From contig NZ_LR215048.1 in NCBI RefSeq assembly GCF_900660745.1, positions 1,550,001-1,614,000 on the forward strand: a stretch of 64,000 nucleotides of DNA, written 5' to 3'. Position numbers and translations under genes: made by a program. Below, one piece after another: positions 39,513 through 48,000 of this stretch. This DNA comes from Haploplasma axanthum. GTDB lineage: Bacteria; Bacillota_I; Bacilli_A; Acholeplasmatales; Acholeplasmataceae. The notes beneath the pieces are model-generated. The model was not told the DNA's origin. It saw only the letters and a program-made list of their open reading frames with translations, and made no database searches. Position 1 is the stretch's first letter; each line of letters begins with the position of its first letter.

Positions 39513-40484
39513 TTATTTTGCTTGCTTAACTTCTTCTTTATTCTTTAATTCTTTTTTTGTTCTTAGTTTTTCCATTAATGGTTTAAAGAAGAATAATAAG
39601 AATGTTGATAAAATGATTGCTCCAACATATAGTAACATCGTTCTTGTTACTACATAGTTATATTTAGATAAAACTGTTGTATCAACAGTTGCAACACTAT
39701 CGCTTGTTCCATTATATGTTTCATTAATATCTTTATAATAACTTGCATCTCCATTAAATTTATTTGTATTTAAATATTCTCTATCGCCTAAAGCCATAGT
39801 ATCATCAATGTATTTATCTTCAAGATCATTGTTTGCGGTTATTTCAGCAAATTTGTTTAATTTTCTTCCATTAGTTTCTTTAGTTGCATCAACAATTGAA
39901 AAACTAATTGTTTTTACTTGATTCATTTTCTTTTCACTACTTTGATCAATACGATAAGAAAAATAGTTTTCATCACCAGTATTTAAGTAAATTGGACCAA
40001 ACACATTTCCTTTTAATTCTTTACCATCAAAAACAATCGCTAAATTTTCTTCAATAAAACTGTTTGATTCTTGTCCCATAATTAAAACATTTAATCCTAA
40101 TAAACCTGGATTTTTTTCATATGCAGAATAGTCATCTAATTTATTTTCTAAATTCTTTACTTCAAGATTATATACATAAATCATAAAACCATATCTAACT
40201 TCATCTTTTCTTCCTACTTTAAAACTATATATACCTATATCAAATGTATAATCAGTTTCTTCACTTGAACTAAAATGGTATAGTGGTTTCTCAATATAAT
40301 TTGTACTTTGCCATGCTGTCATTGATTTTGATACGATATCATCAATATTACCTTCTTCATAAGTGCTTAAAACTTCTTTTTTAAAAAATTCTTGATTTTT
40401 ATTATTTGTTGCAGTTGCATACATCTGAAAACCGACAATAACAACTAAAACAGCATATAAAACTCTTAATATCCATTTAAACAT
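39513..40484 (-). CDS. Bitopic membrane protein of unknown function
   Basis: 323 residues with GAGG eight nt upstream of the ATG. One hydrophobic segment near the N-terminus (ILRVLYAVLVVIVGFQMYA) and one near the C-terminus (TMLLYVGAIILSTFLLFFF) flank an extracytoplasmic region of about 240 residues; the tail is basic (KPLMEKLRTKKELKNKEE). No family is recognised. The outer region is rich in beta-type and Asn/Asp-rich sequence, without catalytic motifs that I can name. It has a promoter, an operator-like palindrome just upstream and a LacI gene next door, so control by that regulator is plausible. Confidence 0.75.
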   Translation of the reverse strand: MFKWILRVLYAVLVVIVGFQMYATATNNKNQEFFKKEVLSTYEEGNIDDIVSKSMTAWQSTNYIEKPLYHFSSSEETDYTFDIGIYSFKVGRKDEVRYGFMIYVYNLEVKNLENKLDDYSAYEKNPGLLGLNVLIMGQESNSFIEENLAIVFDGKELKGNVFGPIYLNTGDENYFSYRIDQSSEKKMNQVKTISFSIVDATKETNGRKLNKFAEITANNDLEDKYIDDTMALGDREYLNTNKFNGDASYYKDINETYNGTSDSVATVDTTVLSKYNYVVTRTMLLYVGAIILSTFLLFFFKPLMEKLRTKKELKNKEEVKQAK

Positions 40485-40534
40485 ACAATATTCCTCTTTC
40501 CAACTAATCTAATTTCTAATATAAACTATATAAT

Positions 40535-40563
40535 ATAATACTAGATTTCATTAAAATTAACAA
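40535..40563 (-). promoter_or_regulatory. Candidate promoter of the bitopic membrane protein
   Basis: TTGTTA, 17-nt spacer, TATTAT, about 50 nt upstream of the ATG at 40484. Confidence 0.5.
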
Positions 40564-40583
40564 GTAAGAACATAATTGCTAAT

Positions 40584-40594
40584 CAAACGTTTTG
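40584..40594. promoter_or_regulatory. LacI-type operator-like palindrome
   Basis: CAAACGTTTTG, with the AACGTT core of LacI/CcpA-family sites, lies 20 bp upstream of the -35 of the membrane-protein promoter and 20 bp before the 3' end of lacI 1. Confidence 0.4.
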
Positions 40595-40613
40595 TTTTAA
40601 ACTCCAAAAATGA

Positions 40614-41621
40614 TTATAATTTTTTTACTGTATTTCCTTTTTGAAGATATCCAGTTACCATTATTCTTTCTGATATATAACTTTTTGGATTTTCAATCAT
40701 TTCAATTAATTTTATAGATGCCATCTTTCCAAGATTAATCCCATCTTGAACATACGTTGTAAGCATAGGTCTAAGTATTCTAGATAAATATATACCATCA
40801 TATCCAACAACACTAATGTCATCAGGTATCTTTAAATCTCGATTTTCAATTTCTTCTAGTCCACCCATATATGAGTAGTCATCTGGATAAATAATACACG
40901 TTGGAGGATTAGGTAAATCTAACAGTTCTTTTGTTGCATAAAAACTATATTCAGGAATATGGTATTCAGCACTTTTTATATATTCATTTGGAACAACAAT
41001 TTTTAATTCTTCACATGTTTTATAAAAACTTGCAAGTCTTTGTCTTGTTACATCGGTATCTTCACCATGAATGAATGCTATTTTTCTATGACCCATTTCA
41101 TATAAATATCTAACAATTTCTTCAAGTCCTTTTCGATTATCTGAAATTATTGAAGTTCTGTTATTATACTCATAATCGATTGTTACTGTTGGCATATCAG
41201 ATTCAACTAATTCAATAATATTTGGATCATGGAAATCTGCTGATACAATAACAACCCCATCACATCCACGATACTTTGCATGATTCAAATATGACTTTTT
41301 AGAAAAGTCTATTTTATTACTAATAAAAGTTAAATCATATCCACTGTTTTCTGCTTCTTGTTTTATACTATTTAGAATGACACTAAAATATTCATGACCT
41401 AAGCCACTATTTGTATTATCAACAAAAATAAGTCCTAAGTTTTGTGATCTTTTAGTCTTAAGACTTCTTGCACTTGCATTAGCAATATAACCAAGTTCAT
41501 TTGCTTTTTCAATGATTTCTTTCTTTTTCTCACTACTTATTTCATCCGAATCACTCAAAGCCTTGCTTACTGTTGAAACAGAAACTCCACATGCTGTAGC
41601 AATATCTTTTAATTTTATCAT
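40614..41621 (-). CDS. LacI-family transcriptional regulator 1
   Basis: 335 residues. The N-terminal helix-turn-helix is IATACGVSVSTVSKALSDS, followed by the hinge helix region NASARSLKTKRSQNLGLIF and a periplasmic-binding-protein-like effector domain (GCDGVVIVSAD, TTYVQDGINLGKMAS). AAAGGAGG precedes the ATG. It is a close paralogue of the regulators at 49496 and 54689; all three share long blocks such as GYDGIYLSRILRP. Upstream lies a leftover cellobiose phosphorylase tail, so it probably once headed or ended a similar sugar operon. A likely present target is the membrane protein downstream, through the palindrome at 40584. Confidence 0.9.
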   Translation of the reverse strand: MIKLKDIATACGVSVSTVSKALSDSDEISSEKKKEIIEKANELGYIANASARSLKTKRSQNLGLIFVDNTNSGLGHEYFSVILNSIKQEAENSGYDLTFISNKIDFSKKSYLNHAKYRGCDGVVIVSADFHDPNIIELVESDMPTVTIDYEYNNRTSIISDNRKGLEEIVRYLYEMGHRKIAFIHGEDTDVTRQRLASFYKTCEELKIVVPNEYIKSAEYHIPEYSFYATKELLDLPNPPTCIIYPDDYSYMGGLEEIENRDLKIPDDISVVGYDGIYLSRILRPMLTTYVQDGINLGKMASIKLIEMIENPKSYISERIMVTGYLQKGNTVKKL

Positions 41622-41719
41622 GATATTCCTCCTTTTCGATAGTTTGATTATTTGATAATTAATACTAAAATACCAATAATATTAAAGTTATATATTATCT
41701 ATTATACTATATTTTGGAT

Positions 41720-41908
41720 TTCAAAGAAAAAAACACTACACAAAAATCTTTGTATAATGCTTTTATTTTGTTAAATATATTTAATAACCTTATATGTGTC
41801 GATACTAACATTTAATGGTACTATATTTATTTTAAGTTCTTCTCCATTAATAACCATTGTTCCACTCTTTTTACTATCTTTAATAATTGTTATATCAAAA
41901 ATTTTATC
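41720..41908. repeat. Direct repeat (left copy) flanking the DUF4143 ATPase
   Basis: Highly similar to 43617-43800, covering the GH94 3' end, stop and terminator. The two copies bracket a region of about 1.7 kb that holds the ATPase and a short remnant. Confidence 0.8.
41771..41908 (-). pseudogene. Cellobiose phosphorylase (GH94) C-terminal remnant
   Basis: About 46 codons match the end of the GH94 gene at 43667: TMVINGEELKINIVPL, then SIDTYKVIKYI and TAA, with near-identical DNA that continues past the stop into the terminator region. The rest of the gene is missing; homology stops at about 41908. Confidence 0.85.
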
Positions 41909-42078
41909 CTTATTACATTATCTAAATCATATAAATGAATATTAATCATAGAACCAAAAAGTACCACTTTTAGCATGTTGATTAGACTATATTCTATACA
42001 ATCTTTTAGGTCTTTTTTACCTAATATTAAGTATTTATTTAAATTTATAATACTTAATACACCATCAAATAAATACAC
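41909..42078 (-). other. Short coding-like remnant, unrecognised
   Basis: A minus frame from a GTG at 42078 reads YLFDGVLSIINLNKYLI, then KKDLKDCIEYSLINMLKVVL, and runs out of frame into the GH94 tail. The fragment has coding character but no start signal or recognisable family. Confidence 0.35.
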
Positions 42079-42128
42079 TTATTATTTTGAACTTTCAAGA
42101 TTTTAATTTTTCTACATTTATTGAAATA

Positions 42129-43358
42129 CTATGTCATTGGCAATTCAACTCTACCTAATAAAAAATCAATAATATTGATGTGAATGATTCCATTTCTAGA
42201 TAAATCAATCCTATCCAACGATAAAACAATCTTAGGTGATGCATCTTTAATCGGTGAGAACGCACTAAACTCTCTTTCAATTGTTTTCTCATTAATCATG
42301 TAATAAGATACTTGAATAAAGCACTTTTTAAGATCCTTAATAGCAACAAAATCAACTTCTCCATTATATGTTTTTCCAGTATAGACATCAAATCCTCTAA
42401 CTATCAACTCATTATAAACGATATTTTCTAAGAAAAAAGTATCTTCATAATTTACCGAGTTTGTATTAATTGTTCTAAGCCCTGTATCAATTGCATATTG
42501 CTTTTCAATTGTCTTGAGTACTTCTTTTCCACTAATATTGAATCTCTTAACTCTTGAAACAAAATATGCTTTTTCCATTTTGTCCAAGTAGTTGTAAATT
42601 GTCTTTTTATCAATTTCCATTTTATTCTTGTTATTAACTGCATTAAAATAATTTACAATATTTATGGAAGAAAACTCTTTACCTGCATTGGCAAGTACAT
42701 AACTAGAGATTGTTTTAAACTTGTGAGTTTCAATATCTGAATTTCTAGTCAGAATATCTTTAGTAATAATGCCATTATAAGTACTTTCCAAATAATTCTT
42801 GACTTCACTTTCATTTTTCAAATCAAACCTCTGTGGAAATCCACCCCATTTAATATAATCAAATATAAAATCATCCTTGACTTTCACACCTTTTAATCTT
42901 AAATATTCACAAGCTTCCTTAAAATTAAATGGCAGTATTTTGAATTCAACCGTTCTTCCAACTAAAAGTGTAGCTAGTTCTCCAGAAAGTAGTCGAGAAT
43001 TACTACCTGTAACAAAAATGGATACATTTTTTGTTGCTTTCAAGGAAGCAATTGCTTTTTCAAACTCTTTGACATGTTGTATTTCATCAAATAGTAAATA
43101 GTACTTTTGATTATTTATTATTCTTGATTTAGCAAAGTCATTAAGTTTATGTGCATCGTTGATATACTCAAAATCTAAATCTTCAAAATTAACATATATA
43201 ATTTGTTCTTTTTGAATACCACTTTGCCTCAATTCAGAGATTATTTGTTCTAAAATCATTGATTTACCCGCTCTTCTAATACCAGTTATTACTTTGATTA
43301 AATCACTTTCATAATAATTTCTAATTTTTTCTAGATAAAGCTCTCTTTTTATTATCAT
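42129..43358 (-). CDS. AAA-type ATPase with DUF4143 domain
   Basis: 409 residues from the ATG at 43358 (MIIKREL), which has GGGTGAT about eight nt upstream; longer starts at 43367 and 43388 are weaker. Walker A is GIRRAGKS at residues 26-33 and Walker B YYLLFDEIQ at 86-94. The C-terminal DUF4143 part has FFLENIVYNELIVRGFDVY and EVDFVAIKDLKKCFIQVSYY, with a nuclease-fold-like EVDF...QV pattern. Function of the family is not established. The gene sits between a GH94 operon end and a duplicated GH94 tail, which suggests it arrived by insertion with a local duplication. A hairpin at 43398-43436 separates it from upstream transcription. Confidence 0.85.
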   Translation of the reverse strand: MIIKRELYLEKIRNYYESDLIKVITGIRRAGKSMILEQIISELRQSGIQKEQIIYVNFEDLDFEYINDAHKLNDFAKSRIINNQKYYLLFDEIQHVKEFEKAIASLKATKNVSIFVTGSNSRLLSGELATLLVGRTVEFKILPFNFKEACEYLRLKGVKVKDDFIFDYIKWGGFPQRFDLKNESEVKNYLESTYNGIITKDILTRNSDIETHKFKTISSYVLANAGKEFSSINIVNYFNAVNNKNKMEIDKKTIYNYLDKMEKAYFVSRVKRFNISGKEVLKTIEKQYAIDTGLRTINTNSVNYEDTFFLENIVYNELIVRGFDVYTGKTYNGEVDFVAIKDLKKCFIQVSYYMINEKTIEREFSAFSPIKDASPKIVLSLDRIDLSRNGIIHINIIDFLLGRVELPMT

Positions 43359-43397
43359 ATAAGTCATCACCCAGATATATTTTACCACATTTTAAAA

Positions 43398-43441
43398 AAA
43401 TCCACAAAATACAAATGAATTGAAGTTTGTGGATTTTTTTA
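43398..43441. terminator. Strong inverted repeat, bidirectional terminator-like
   Basis: An 11-bp perfect stem (AAATCCACAAA / TTTGTGGATTT) with T/A runs on both sides, just upstream of the DUF4143 gene. Confidence 0.6.
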
Positions 43442-43614
43442 AAATGATTTGAGATTTATTTCTTATTACAACTGGGTCGTTATAGTAGATACTAATTTTC
43501 TATTGTTTTTCTCGTTATACATTTTTCGTTGACTTATGAATCAAATTTAAAACATATGATTATTTCCTTTTTTATTCTTTATTCAATTGTTATTACACAA
43601 AAAAATTACACTAT

Positions 43615-43656
43615 GTTTCAAAGAAAAAACACTATACAATAATCTTTGTATAATGC
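43615..43656 (-). terminator. Terminator of sugar operon 1
   Basis: ATTATACAA and TTGTATAGT pair around a 6-nt loop, followed by GTTTTTT on the minus strand, 12 nt past the GH94 stop. A diverged copy is present at about 41720-41760. Confidence 0.65.
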
Positions 43657-43666
43657 TTTTATTTTG

Positions 43667-46087
43667 TTAAATATATTTAATAACCTTATATGTGTCGATA
43701 CTACCTTTTAATGGTACTATATTTATTTTAAGTTCTTCTCCATTAATAACCATAGTTCCTTTTCTTTTACTATCTTTAATAATCGTTATATCAAAATCTT
43801 TATCTCTAAATCTTCGATATACTCTCACATTATCTATTTCACTTGGTAACACTGGATCTATTTCTAATCCATCATAATGTGCTCTTACTCCAACTATATG
43901 TGCACTTGCTGCTACAAATGTCCATGATGCTGTTCCAGTTAACCAACTGTTCTTTGCTTCTCCATAATTCTTTGCAGCTCTTCCTGCAATTGTTTGACTA
44001 TATACATACGGTTCTGTTCTATGTATTTCGCTCTTATCTTCTATAAATGCTGGTGCGTTTCGCTTATATAAGTCAAAGGCTTTTTCTCCATCTCTTATCG
44101 TTGTATATCCTATTACTACCCATGGATTATTATGACAGAACACACTTCCATTTTCTTTATTCCCTGGTGGATACGATGTTATCTCTCCAAGTTCTAAATG
44201 ATATTTTGTGTATGCTGGATATAATAATTCTGCTCCATATTCATTCTTCAAGTATTTATCTACACTTGCTAATGCTTTCTTACCATATTCTATTCCACCT
44301 ATTTCTGCCATTGTACAGAATCCTTGTGGCTCTATGAATATCTTTCCTTCTTCAGATTCATTACTTCCTACCTTATTTCCAAAGGCGTCATATGCTCTTA
44401 AATACCATTCGCCATCCCAACCATGGTTTATTACTGCCTTACTCATCAAATCAATTTCTTTTTTAACTAAACTTGCTTCTTCATGTTTTCCTGTTCTCTC
44501 ACAGATTTCTACATATTCAGTTGCATATTTTACAAACATTCCTGCTATAAATACACTTTCTGCATCTGAGTCTATATTTCCTGTTGTTTGAAATGATTCT
44601 CCTGGATTCTTAGAAAAACAGTTTAAGTTTAAGCAGTCATTCCAGTCTGCTCTTCCTATTAATGGTAATCCATGTGGTCCTTTATTATTTATTGTGTAAT
44701 GGATACTTGCATATAAGTGATTAAATAATGGTTCTTCACTTCCTACTTCATTATTATATGGAACCATTTCTTCTAATATTGTATAGTCGTTTGTTTCTTT
44801 TATGTATGCTGATACTGCAGCTACTAGCCATAATGGATCATCATTAAATCCTGATCCTATATTTGCATTACCTTTCTTTGTTAGTGGTTGGTACTGATGA
44901 TATGTACTTCCATCTTTCATTTGGATAGATGCTAAGTCAATAATTCGCTCTCTTGAACGTTCTGGTATCATATGAACAAATCCTAAGATATCTTGACAGC
45001 TATCTCTAAATCCCATACCTCGCCCTGTTCCACTCTCATAGTAACTTGCTGATCTACTCATATTGAATGTTGTCATACATTGGTATTGGTTCCAGATATT
45101 TATCATTCGATCGAATTTTTCGTTATTACTTTCTATCTTATAGTTACTTAATGTCTTATCCCAGAACTTATTTAACTCTTCAAACGCTTTTTTCACTTCT
45201 TTTTTGTCATGATATTTTTTTATTTCTTTTCTTACACCTTTTTTATTTATTAGGTTTGTTTTTTCAAACTTTTCATCTTCTTTATTCTCATAATATCCTA
45301 ATTGATATATTATTTCTTCTTCACTATTTCCTGCTATTTTTAGCTCAACTTCTAAACTAGCAATTGGTGAACCACCACTTGCTAAACTATTTTTACTTTT
45401 TAGGGTTTCTATTACTTCTGCATCTCTCCATGTATTATAGTTACTTCCTAAAAATGCTTCTCTACTCGTATCAAATCCTTTGATTTCTTTATTTACATTG
45501 TAGTATGCAAAATGATTTCTTCTTTCACGATACTCTGTTTTATGATACACTGTATTTTCTTCTACTTCTACTTCACCTATATTTAGGTTTCTTTGGAAAT
45601 TCGTTTGATCATCTTCTGCATTCCACAATGCCCATTCTACTAGTCCAAATAGTTTTATAGTCTTTTCTTTATTTGTTTTATTTTTTACTTTTACTACATG
45701 TATCTCTACTTTATCATTTAATGGAATAAAATATGTTACACTCACTTCTATTCCATTTTTTTCACCTGTTATTATTGTATATCCTAGTCCATGTCTTGTT
45801 TCATATCTATCTAGTTTCATCTTTAATGGTAGATATCCTGGATTCCATGTTACTTCTCCATCATTTATGTAGTAATATCTTCCACCAAAGTCAGTTGGTA
45901 CATTATTATAGCGATATCTTGTCAGTCTTCTTAATTTAGCGTCTTGGTAAAATGTATACCCTCCACCTGTATTTGAGATTAATCCATAATATCCATTATT
46001 TCCTAAATAGTTTATCCATGGCACTGGTGTTAATGGTTCTTTTATTACATATTCTTTTCTCTTATCATCGAATTGTCCATATTTCAT
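43667..46087 (-). CDS. Cellobiose phosphorylase (GH94), copy a
   Basis: 806 residues from the ATG at 46087, preceded by AGGGG at eight nt; an in-frame GTG at 46096 overlaps that site. GH94 cellobiose phosphorylase cleaves cellobiose with phosphate to glucose and glucose 1-phosphate in the cytoplasm. The catalytic-acid region is RADWNDCLNLNC with the predicted acid at Asp484, in the form found in cellobiose rather than chitobiose enzymes. SGTGRGMGFRDSCQD near 352-366 is the family's sugar-site block. No signal peptide is present. Last gene of operon 1, 17 nt after the permease gene. It shares a virtually identical core with copy b at 52258 but differs at residues about 248-321 and in the last 40. 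Confidence 0.93.
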   Translation of the reverse strand: MKYGQFDDKRKEYVIKEPLTPVPWINYLGNNGYYGLISNTGGGYTFYQDAKLRRLTRYRYNNVPTDFGGRYYYINDGEVTWNPGYLPLKMKLDRYETRHGLGYTIITGEKNGIEVSVTYFIPLNDKVEIHVVKVKNKTNKEKTIKLFGLVEWALWNAEDDQTNFQRNLNIGEVEVEENTVYHKTEYRERRNHFAYYNVNKEIKGFDTSREAFLGSNYNTWRDAEVIETLKSKNSLASGGSPIASLEVELKIAGNSEEEIIYQLGYYENKEDEKFEKTNLINKKGVRKEIKKYHDKKEVKKAFEELNKFWDKTLSNYKIESNNEKFDRMINIWNQYQCMTTFNMSRSASYYESGTGRGMGFRDSCQDILGFVHMIPERSRERIIDLASIQMKDGSTYHQYQPLTKKGNANIGSGFNDDPLWLVAAVSAYIKETNDYTILEEMVPYNNEVGSEEPLFNHLYASIHYTINNKGPHGLPLIGRADWNDCLNLNCFSKNPGESFQTTGNIDSDAESVFIAGMFVKYATEYVEICERTGKHEEASLVKKEIDLMSKAVINHGWDGEWYLRAYDAFGNKVGSNESEEGKIFIEPQGFCTMAEIGGIEYGKKALASVDKYLKNEYGAELLYPAYTKYHLELGEITSYPPGNKENGSVFCHNNPWVVIGYTTIRDGEKAFDLYKRNAPAFIEDKSEIHRTEPYVYSQTIAGRAAKNYGEAKNSWLTGTASWTFVAASAHIVGVRAHYDGLEIDPVLPSEIDNVRVYRRFRDKDFDITIIKDSKRKGTMVINGEELKINIVPLKGSIDTYKVIKYI

Positions 46088-46104
46088 TTTTCTCACCCCT
46101 TATT

Positions 46105-46971
46105 TTATCCTTTAACACTACCTAGTGTTACACCTTTAATTATCTTTCTTGAGAAAATTAAATATATAATTAACATCGGTACTATTGCAAAAAACATTAT
46201 CATATATACTGGTCCCATATCAAATCTTTCTGGACTTGAACTTGTTAGTTGTGATATTATTATTGGAATTGTTCTTTTATTTTGAGATGTTAATACTAAA
46301 TTTGGCATAAATAAATTGTTCCAACTTGCAACAAAACTAAATATGAATTGAACTGCGAGTGCGGGACTAATAATTGGTAGCACTAGTTTATGGAAAATTC
46401 CAATTTCACTAGCACCATCCATTCTTCCCGATTCTACTATTTCATTTGGTAGAACACTTTGAAGATATTGTTTCATAAAGAAGAATGTTGCCGGAGATGC
46501 AATAGCTGGAAGAATTAGCACCCAATAATTATCAACCCAACCAACACTATAGAGAATTGTCACTAAACCAATACTTGCAATTTGACTAGGAACCATCATA
46601 ATTCCTATAATAAACATATGAACAAATTTCTTACCTTTAAACTTATACATATGAATACCATATGCAGTAAGTGCACTAAAATATGTTGTTAATATAGCAG
46701 TTGTAAGTGCTATAAACAAACTATTTCTCATTGCAGTAAAAACTTTAAGATTTTGATTTTTTATTAAAGAATCAAAATTTAGTTTGAAAGCTCCTCCAGG
46801 TAAAAGACTGATACCTTTTTGAATATCTACGTGATTCCTAGTTGAATTGATTATTAAAATATAGAAAATAAAAATAATTATTACACTCATTAATATTAAA
46901 AGTGAGTATATTAATGTTCTTTGTGCGTAGAGTGAAATTCTTGATCCCAAGAACTTGTTCTTTTGTTTCAT
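46105..46971 (-). CDS. Sugar ABC transporter permease, MalG type
   Basis: 288 residues with six predicted membrane segments, starting with RTLIYSLLILMSVIIIFIFY. The EAA loop, which docks the ATPase, is ESGRMDGASEIGIFHKLVLP. This is the second permease of a CUT1 (oligosaccharide) importer. Its ATG overlaps the stop of the preceding permease gene (ATGA), and GH94 follows after 17 nt. In this context it probably imports beta-glucan or xyloglucan oligosaccharides. Confidence 0.92.
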   Translation of the reverse strand: MKQKNKFLGSRISLYAQRTLIYSLLILMSVIIIFIFYILIINSTRNHVDIQKGISLLPGGAFKLNFDSLIKNQNLKVFTAMRNSLFIALTTAILTTYFSALTAYGIHMYKFKGKKFVHMFIIGIMMVPSQIASIGLVTILYSVGWVDNYWVLILPAIASPATFFFMKQYLQSVLPNEIVESGRMDGASEIGIFHKLVLPIISPALAVQFIFSFVASWNNLFMPNLVLTSQNKRTIPIIISQLTSSSPERFDMGPVYMIMFFAIVPMLIIYLIFSRKIIKGVTLGSVKG

Positions 46972-47930
46972 TTTGTCTTCACCCCTTTATTCATTTTCTT
47001 AATTTCTCTTTTTTCTTTAATTTCATCAGAATTTGTTAATACATACATTATCACACTTAATAAAACAGTAATAATAAATAGAACTACTGATACAGCACCC
47101 GCTAATCCATATTGTTTACTTGGTGCCATTAAGGCGTTAATATACATAATGATTGTTAATACAGAACTATTTGGTCCACCTTTACCTTCAGTAAATATTT
47201 GTGGAATATCAAACATTTGAACACCACCAATTAATGATGTAACAAGTACAAATAATAATATTGGTTTTAAAAGTGGTAATACTATTTTAAAGAATGTTTG
47301 TGTACTACTAGCTCCATCAACTTGTGCAGACTCAATAACTGATTGATCAATTCCCATAATTCCCGCCATAAGTAGTATCGTTGTATTTCCAAACCACATT
47401 AGGAAATTCATAAATGCTACTAAACTTCTAACTGTAAATGTCCTATCTAAGAATTTAATTCCTTCATTTATAAGTCCACTATTAGTTAATAATGTATTTA
47501 TTGGTCCATTTGTTGAAAACAACAATTGAATTAATAGTGAAAATGCTGCTGCCATTACAAGGTTTGGCATATATATAATTGTTTTAAATGTCCCTTGTGC
47601 TTTTATTTTTAATCTATTACTTGTAAACCATAAGGCTAGTAACAACGAAATAACTATTTGCGGGATGAATCCCATTAACCAAACAATCATTGTATTTCCA
47701 AAGTATTTAAAAAACTTTCCTTCAGTAAAAACTGTTATGTAGTTTCCTAAACCTATAAAATTCGGACCAACTTTTTGTGCACCACCAAATCTATAGTAAT
47801 ACTCAAAAAAACTGTAGTAGAAAGTTGACAATAATGGAATTAAAGAAAAAACAACGTATATAATAATAAATGGTAAAACAAATCTTCTTCCCCATTTATC
47901 GTAGTTTATTCTAGTTTGTCTTTTTTTCAT
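46968..47930 (-). CDS. Sugar ABC transporter permease, MalF type
   Basis: 320 residues, membrane protein starting WGRRFVLPFIIIYVVFSLIP. The EAA loop is ESAQVDGASSTQTFFKIVLP. It forms the CUT1 permease pair with the next gene. GAGGAGAA precedes the ATG by six nt. A 10-bp hairpin lies in the 70-nt gap after the binding-protein gene and may set their relative expression. Confidence 0.92.
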   Translation of the reverse strand: MKKRQTRINYDKWGRRFVLPFIIIYVVFSLIPLLSTFYYSFFEYYYRFGGAQKVGPNFIGLGNYITVFTEGKFFKYFGNTMIVWLMGFIPQIVISLLLALWFTSNRLKIKAQGTFKTIIYMPNLVMAAAFSLLIQLLFSTNGPINTLLTNSGLINEGIKFLDRTFTVRSLVAFMNFLMWFGNTTILLMAGIMGIDQSVIESAQVDGASSTQTFFKIVLPLLKPILLFVLVTSLIGGVQMFDIPQIFTEGKGGPNSSVLTIIMYINALMAPSKQYGLAGAVSVVLFIITVLLSVIMYVLTNSDEIKEKREIKKMNKGVKTK

Positions 47931-47954
47931 ATGTTTCTCCTCTTAATTATTAAA

Positions 47955-47979
47955 TATGAGGAGGGATTACCTCCTCATA
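47955..47979 (-). promoter_or_regulatory. Intercistronic hairpin between binding protein and permeases
   Basis: TATGAGGAGG-loop-CCTCCTCATA is a perfect 10-bp inverted repeat with a 5-nt loop and no T run on the minus strand. It fits an mRNA-stabilising or partial-readthrough element that lets the binding protein be made in excess. Confidence 0.65.
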
Positions 47980-48000
47980 CTTAAATATTATTACTAAATA

